A DNA stretch of 8,736 nucleotides from Oligoflexales bacterium (GTDB lineage: Bacteria > Bdellovibrionota_B > Oligoflexia > Oligoflexales > CACXFL01). The stretch lies in the NCBI GenBank assembly GCA_028282865.1, contig JANQHA010000231.1, positions 1-8,736 on the forward strand, written 5' to 3'. Within the stretch, counting starts at the first letter, position 1. Every line of letters begins with the position of its first letter. A program made the position numbers and the translations under genes. Below are positions 6,882 to 8,736 of this stretch, in pieces. The notes beneath the pieces were generated by a model that had not been told where the DNA came from, ran no database searches, and worked only from the letters and a program-made list of their open reading frames with translations.

Positions 6882-6914
6882 TATGTAAGTTAACAGGGAT
6901 TCTATGAAAGTTAA
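6882..6914. repeat. Paired direct repeats upstream of the 6339-6821 promoter
   Basis: On the minus strand TTAACTTTCATA (6914-6903) recurs as TTAACTTACATA (6893-6882), eleven of twelve bases identical, with a start-to-start distance of 21 bases (two helical turns). The nearer copy ends seven bases before the -35. This is a typical placement for tandem sites of an activator or response-regulator dimer. The sequence does not match a binding site I can name. Confidence 0.5.
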
Positions 6915-6928
6915 GAATTCGACTGTAA

Positions 6929-6955
6929 TATCCGGCACGAGTTACGAGCCGGATA
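6929..6955 (-). terminator. Hairpin just after frr, possible operon terminator
   Basis: An eight-base-pair perfect stem, TATCCGGC with GCCGGATA (6929-6936 with 6948-6955), closes an 11-base loop 13 bases past the frr stop. No U-run follows on the minus strand, so it does not meet the usual intrinsic-terminator pattern. Its position at the end of the tsf-pyrH-frr cluster still makes it the likely 3' end structure. Confidence 0.4.
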
Positions 6956-6967
6956 CAACCTAACCAT

Positions 6968-7525
6968 CTAGATAGTCATGACTTCTTTTTCTTTGGCAGC
7001 AGCACGCTCATCGACTTTCTTAATAAAGCTGTCGGTGGCTTTTTGTATCTTATCCTGGAGCCCTTTTCGATCATCTTCGGAGATCTCTTTATCCTTTTCC
7101 GCCTTTTTTATAAGATCATTGCCATCACGCCTGACCTGCCGTATCGCGATTTTAGCGTCTTCTGAGATTTTCTTCAGGCCTTTGACGATCTCTTTACGCC
7201 GCTCCTCGGTAAGCTGGGGAATCGGAATGCGGATCACAACCCCATCGTTGGTAGGAGAAACCCCTAAGTCGGCTTTGAATATCGACCGCTCAATATCGCT
7301 AATGAGGCTTTTTTCAAAAGGAGCTACCACAATGGTTTTAGCATCTGGAGTTGACAATGTGGCCACTTGATTCAACGGACTAGGGGTACCGTAGTAATCA
7401 ACTTTCACCCGGTCTAAAATGGAGACAGAAGCTCGGCCGGTTCTAACCTTGGTAAGTTCCTGTTCAAAAGACTTAAGACGCTTTTCCATCCCTTGCTCAC
7501 ACTGAGTAACAACTTCTTGGCTCAT
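6968..7525 (-). CDS. frr: Ribosome recycling factor (RRF)
   Basis: RRF acts in the cytoplasm with EF-G to split the post-termination ribosome so that subunits and mRNA can be reused. The family is clear from blocks along the whole length: VRTGRAS at 27-33, YYGTPSPLNQ at 44-53, LTEERRKE at 105-112, IRQVRRDGND at 128-137 and KDKEISEDD at 144-152. The arginines of the functional helix, including Arg129 and Arg132, are present. The frame stays open upstream to a TTG at 7543, but the ATG at 7525 is chosen. It gives 185 residues, the E. coli length, and has AGGTAGGA directly before it, whereas the TTG start would bury that ribosome site in coding sequence. The gene begins 24 bases after the pyrH stop and is almost certainly co-transcribed with it. 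It is the last gene of the conserved cluster here. Confidence 0.97.
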   Translation of the reverse strand: MSQEVVTQCEQGMEKRLKSFEQELTKVRTGRASVSILDRVKVDYYGTPSPLNQVATLSTPDAKTIVVAPFEKSLISDIERSIFKADLGVSPTNDGVVIRIPIPQLTEERRKEIVKGLKKISEDAKIAIRQVRRDGNDLIKKAEKDKEISEDDRKGLQDKIQKATDSFIKKVDERAAAKEKEVMTI

Positions 7526-7530
7526 AAAAA

Positions 7531-7539
7531 TTCCTACCT
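7531..7539 (-). promoter_or_regulatory. Ribosome binding site that decides the frr start
   Basis: AGGTAGGAA on the minus strand ends five bases before the ATG at 7525. It lies in the 24-base gap between pyrH and frr and supports the ATG over the upstream in-frame TTG at 7543. Confidence 0.8.
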
Positions 7540-7549
7540 GCAAATTATT

Positions 7550-8269
7550 TTATTGAACTAAAGTTCCGGCCTGAGAATCATCTAAAGCATTCATTATACA
7601 ACCTGGCTCACCTAATTTAAATACTACTATAGGAAGCTTTGCTTCCATACATAAAGTTACTGCAGTTGCGTCCATTACCAACAACTTCTTAGAGATAACA
7701 TCAATATAGCTTAGTGAGTCATACTTTTTAGCGTCAGTATTGACGGTCGGGTCTTTGTCGTAAACACCGTCGACCTTGGTAGCTTTCATGATAATTTCGG
7801 CACCGACCTCACGAGCGCGCAAACTTGCCGCTGTATCTGTCGTGAAAAATGGGTTGCCTGTACCACCTGCAAAAATAACAATTCTTTTCTTTTGCAGGTG
7901 CTTGATAGCTTTCCGACGGATATACGGCTCTGCTAATTCCTGCATATTGATCGCTGATAAAACACGGGTGTTGATACCGTGCTTATTTTCCAAAACTGCT
8001 TGTAGGCCTAGGCCGTTGATAACAGTGGCAAGCATCCCCATATAGTCTGCGGACCCACGATCAATCTCCCAGTCACTAGCAGCTTTAACACCTCGAAATA
8101 TATTACCGCCACCGATGACAACCGCGACTTCTTTACCTGCTTTCTGCATATCAGCAAGCTCTTGGGCAACCATTTCTAAGGCTTTGCCATCAAAACCTTG
8201 CCCCGACTCTCCTCCCAGCATCTCTCCTGAGAGTTTAATCATGATTCGCGTGTAATCGGAAGCTTTCAT
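7550..8269 (-). CDS. pyrH: Uridylate (UMP) kinase
   Basis: PyrH phosphorylates UMP to UDP with ATP in the cytoplasm, the pyrimidine nucleotide step leading to UTP and CTP. It belongs to the amino-acid kinase fold and normally forms hexamers. The 239-residue length is typical. Visible motifs in order are IKLSGEML at 11-18 (phosphate-binding lysine Lys12), GGGNIFRG at 53-60, DRGSADYMGMLATVINGL at 70-87 (UMP-binding region), FAGGTGNPFFTTDTAA at 133-148 and KATKVDGVYDKDP at 162-174 (ATP site). All key blocks look intact. The start is the first ATG of the frame and fits the family N-terminus. The ribosome site is weak (AAGG at 8279-8282, nine bases away). A 70-base gap after tsf contains only a small five-base-pair hairpin (8309-8313 with 8323-8327) without a U-tract, so read-through from tsf is expected. 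Confidence 0.97.
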   Translation of the reverse strand: MKASDYTRIMIKLSGEMLGGESGQGFDGKALEMVAQELADMQKAGKEVAVVIGGGNIFRGVKAASDWEIDRGSADYMGMLATVINGLGLQAVLENKHGINTRVLSAINMQELAEPYIRRKAIKHLQKKRIVIFAGGTGNPFFTTDTAASLRAREVGAEIIMKATKVDGVYDKDPTVNTDAKKYDSLSYIDVISKKLLVMDATAVTLCMEAKLPIVVFKLGEPGCIMNALDDSQAGTLVQ

Positions 8270-8339
8270 GCTTTGAAGCCTTTTTAAAAAACTGTGACCG
8301 AGACCAGAAGCTGCTACTTAAACAGCTCTGCACCACTTA

Positions 8340-8736
8340 CTACTTTGTGAGACTTTTGACCTCATCAGCGAAGTTATCATCTTTTTTCTCAATGCCTTCG
8401 CCCAATTGAAAGCGCTGAAAACCTACTATTGAAGCTTTACCTTGGCTTGAAACCAATTGTTTCACACTAGTTTTCGGATCTTTAACAAACGCTTGCTCGA
8501 CAAGACAAACCTCTTTATAGAATTTATTAATTTGACCAGTCATGATCTTCTCAATCATGTTTTCAGGCTTGCCCTCTTCAAGAAGCTTCTTCTTCGCCAA
8601 AGCTTGCTCTTGCTCAAGTTCCGCTGGATCGACCTGATCGCTGGTCAAATAACGAGGCGACGCTGCAGCGACATGCATAGCTAAATCCTTAGCTAGTTCC
8701 TCATTCTTTACTCCACCGATGGCCACCAATGAGCCA
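8340..8736 (-). CDS. tsf: Elongation factor Ts, C-terminal part (5' end beyond the window)
   Basis: EF-Ts is the guanine-nucleotide exchange factor that recycles EF-Tu-GDP to EF-Tu-GTP in translation. The window holds about 132 C-terminal codons, and the frame is still open at base 8736, so the apparent TTG start at 8729 is not a real start. Recognisable family blocks are LAMHVAAASP, the downstream segment EEGKPENMIEKIMTGQINKF (preserved spacing of the GKP...I..K...G...K pattern), a KDP-K-SVKQL block, and the ending FQLGEGIEKKDDNFADEV, which matches the EF-Ts C-terminus. The stop is TAG. Position upstream of pyrH and frr is the usual arrangement. rpsB would be expected just outside the window on the same strand. 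Confidence 0.96.
   Translation of the reverse strand, partial: GSLVAIGGVKNEELAKDLAMHVAAASPRYLTSDQVDPAELEQEQALAKKKLLEEGKPENMIEKIMTGQINKFYKEVCLVEQAFVKDPKTSVKQLVSSQGKASIVGFQRFQLGEGIEKKDDNFADEVKSLTK

Noticed and set aside
6882..6914. Pho-box interpretation of the paired repeats
   Set aside because: The CATA ends recall PhoB sites, but the 21-base spacing and the TTAACTT half do not fit the 11-base Pho repeat pattern.
6978..7370. Plus-strand open frame of 130 codons
   Set aside because: It lies entirely antisense to frr, whose identity is certain.
7526..7543. TTG start extending RRF by six residues
   Set aside because: It would place the Shine-Dalgarno sequence within the coding region and make the protein longer than the family norm. 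The ATG at 7525 fits better.
8309..8327. Five-base-pair hairpin between tsf and pyrH
   Set aside because: It is short, with a nine-base loop and no T-tract, so it could easily be chance. It is not called as an attenuator or terminator.

Overview
The window joins a conserved translation-factor cluster (right end) to a block of four genes for exported proteins with no clear known function (left and centre). The organism looks like a Gram-negative bacterium of moderate GC content. Two proteins carry lipoprotein signal peptides and two carry ordinary Sec signal peptides. Promoters are sigma70-like with the hexamer TTGACT, and Shine-Dalgarno sites are GGAG/AGGAGG type. The lipoprotein style (LFSC and ISSC lipoboxes, Ser/Gly-rich mature N-termini) recalls Bdellovibrionota/Oligoflexia or other former deltaproteobacteria. 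That placement is an inference and is not proved by anything in the window.

Right part (6968-8736, minus strand): the C-terminal part of tsf (EF-Ts, cut by the window edge), then pyrH (UMP kinase) and frr (ribosome recycling factor), in the order common in many bacteria and probably one operon. The frr start is best placed at an ATG at 7525, giving 185 residues, the same length as E. coli RRF. The conserved cluster ends at frr; no uppS/cdsA/dxr genes follow.

Centre (3325-6821): a small secreted protein on the minus strand (6339-6821) converges on a 659-residue lipoprotein on the plus strand (4291-6270). The lipoprotein has a ZU5-like region, a fibronectin type III-like domain and a Gly-rich beta-repeat C-terminus. 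Divergent from it, across a 342-base intergenic region, is a 207-residue secreted protein (3325-3948, minus) of unknown function, closed by a clear intrinsic terminator.

Left part (1-3196, minus strand): one very long open frame, 1065 codons without a stop and running off the window, starting with a lipoprotein signal. It is mostly helical and charged, then turns into a series of Gly-rich hydrophobic segments near the visible C-terminal end. I recognise no family.

Regulation: three minus-strand promoters (before 3196, 3948 and 6821) share a TTGACTT -35 element with 16-17 base spacers. Two of them carry paired direct repeats spaced two helical turns apart. One pair overlaps the core promoter (repressor-like) and the other lies just upstream of the -35 (activator-like). 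The exported-protein genes therefore appear to be separate, individually regulated units rather than one operon. No RNA genes, CRISPR arrays, insertion sequences or attachment sites were seen.
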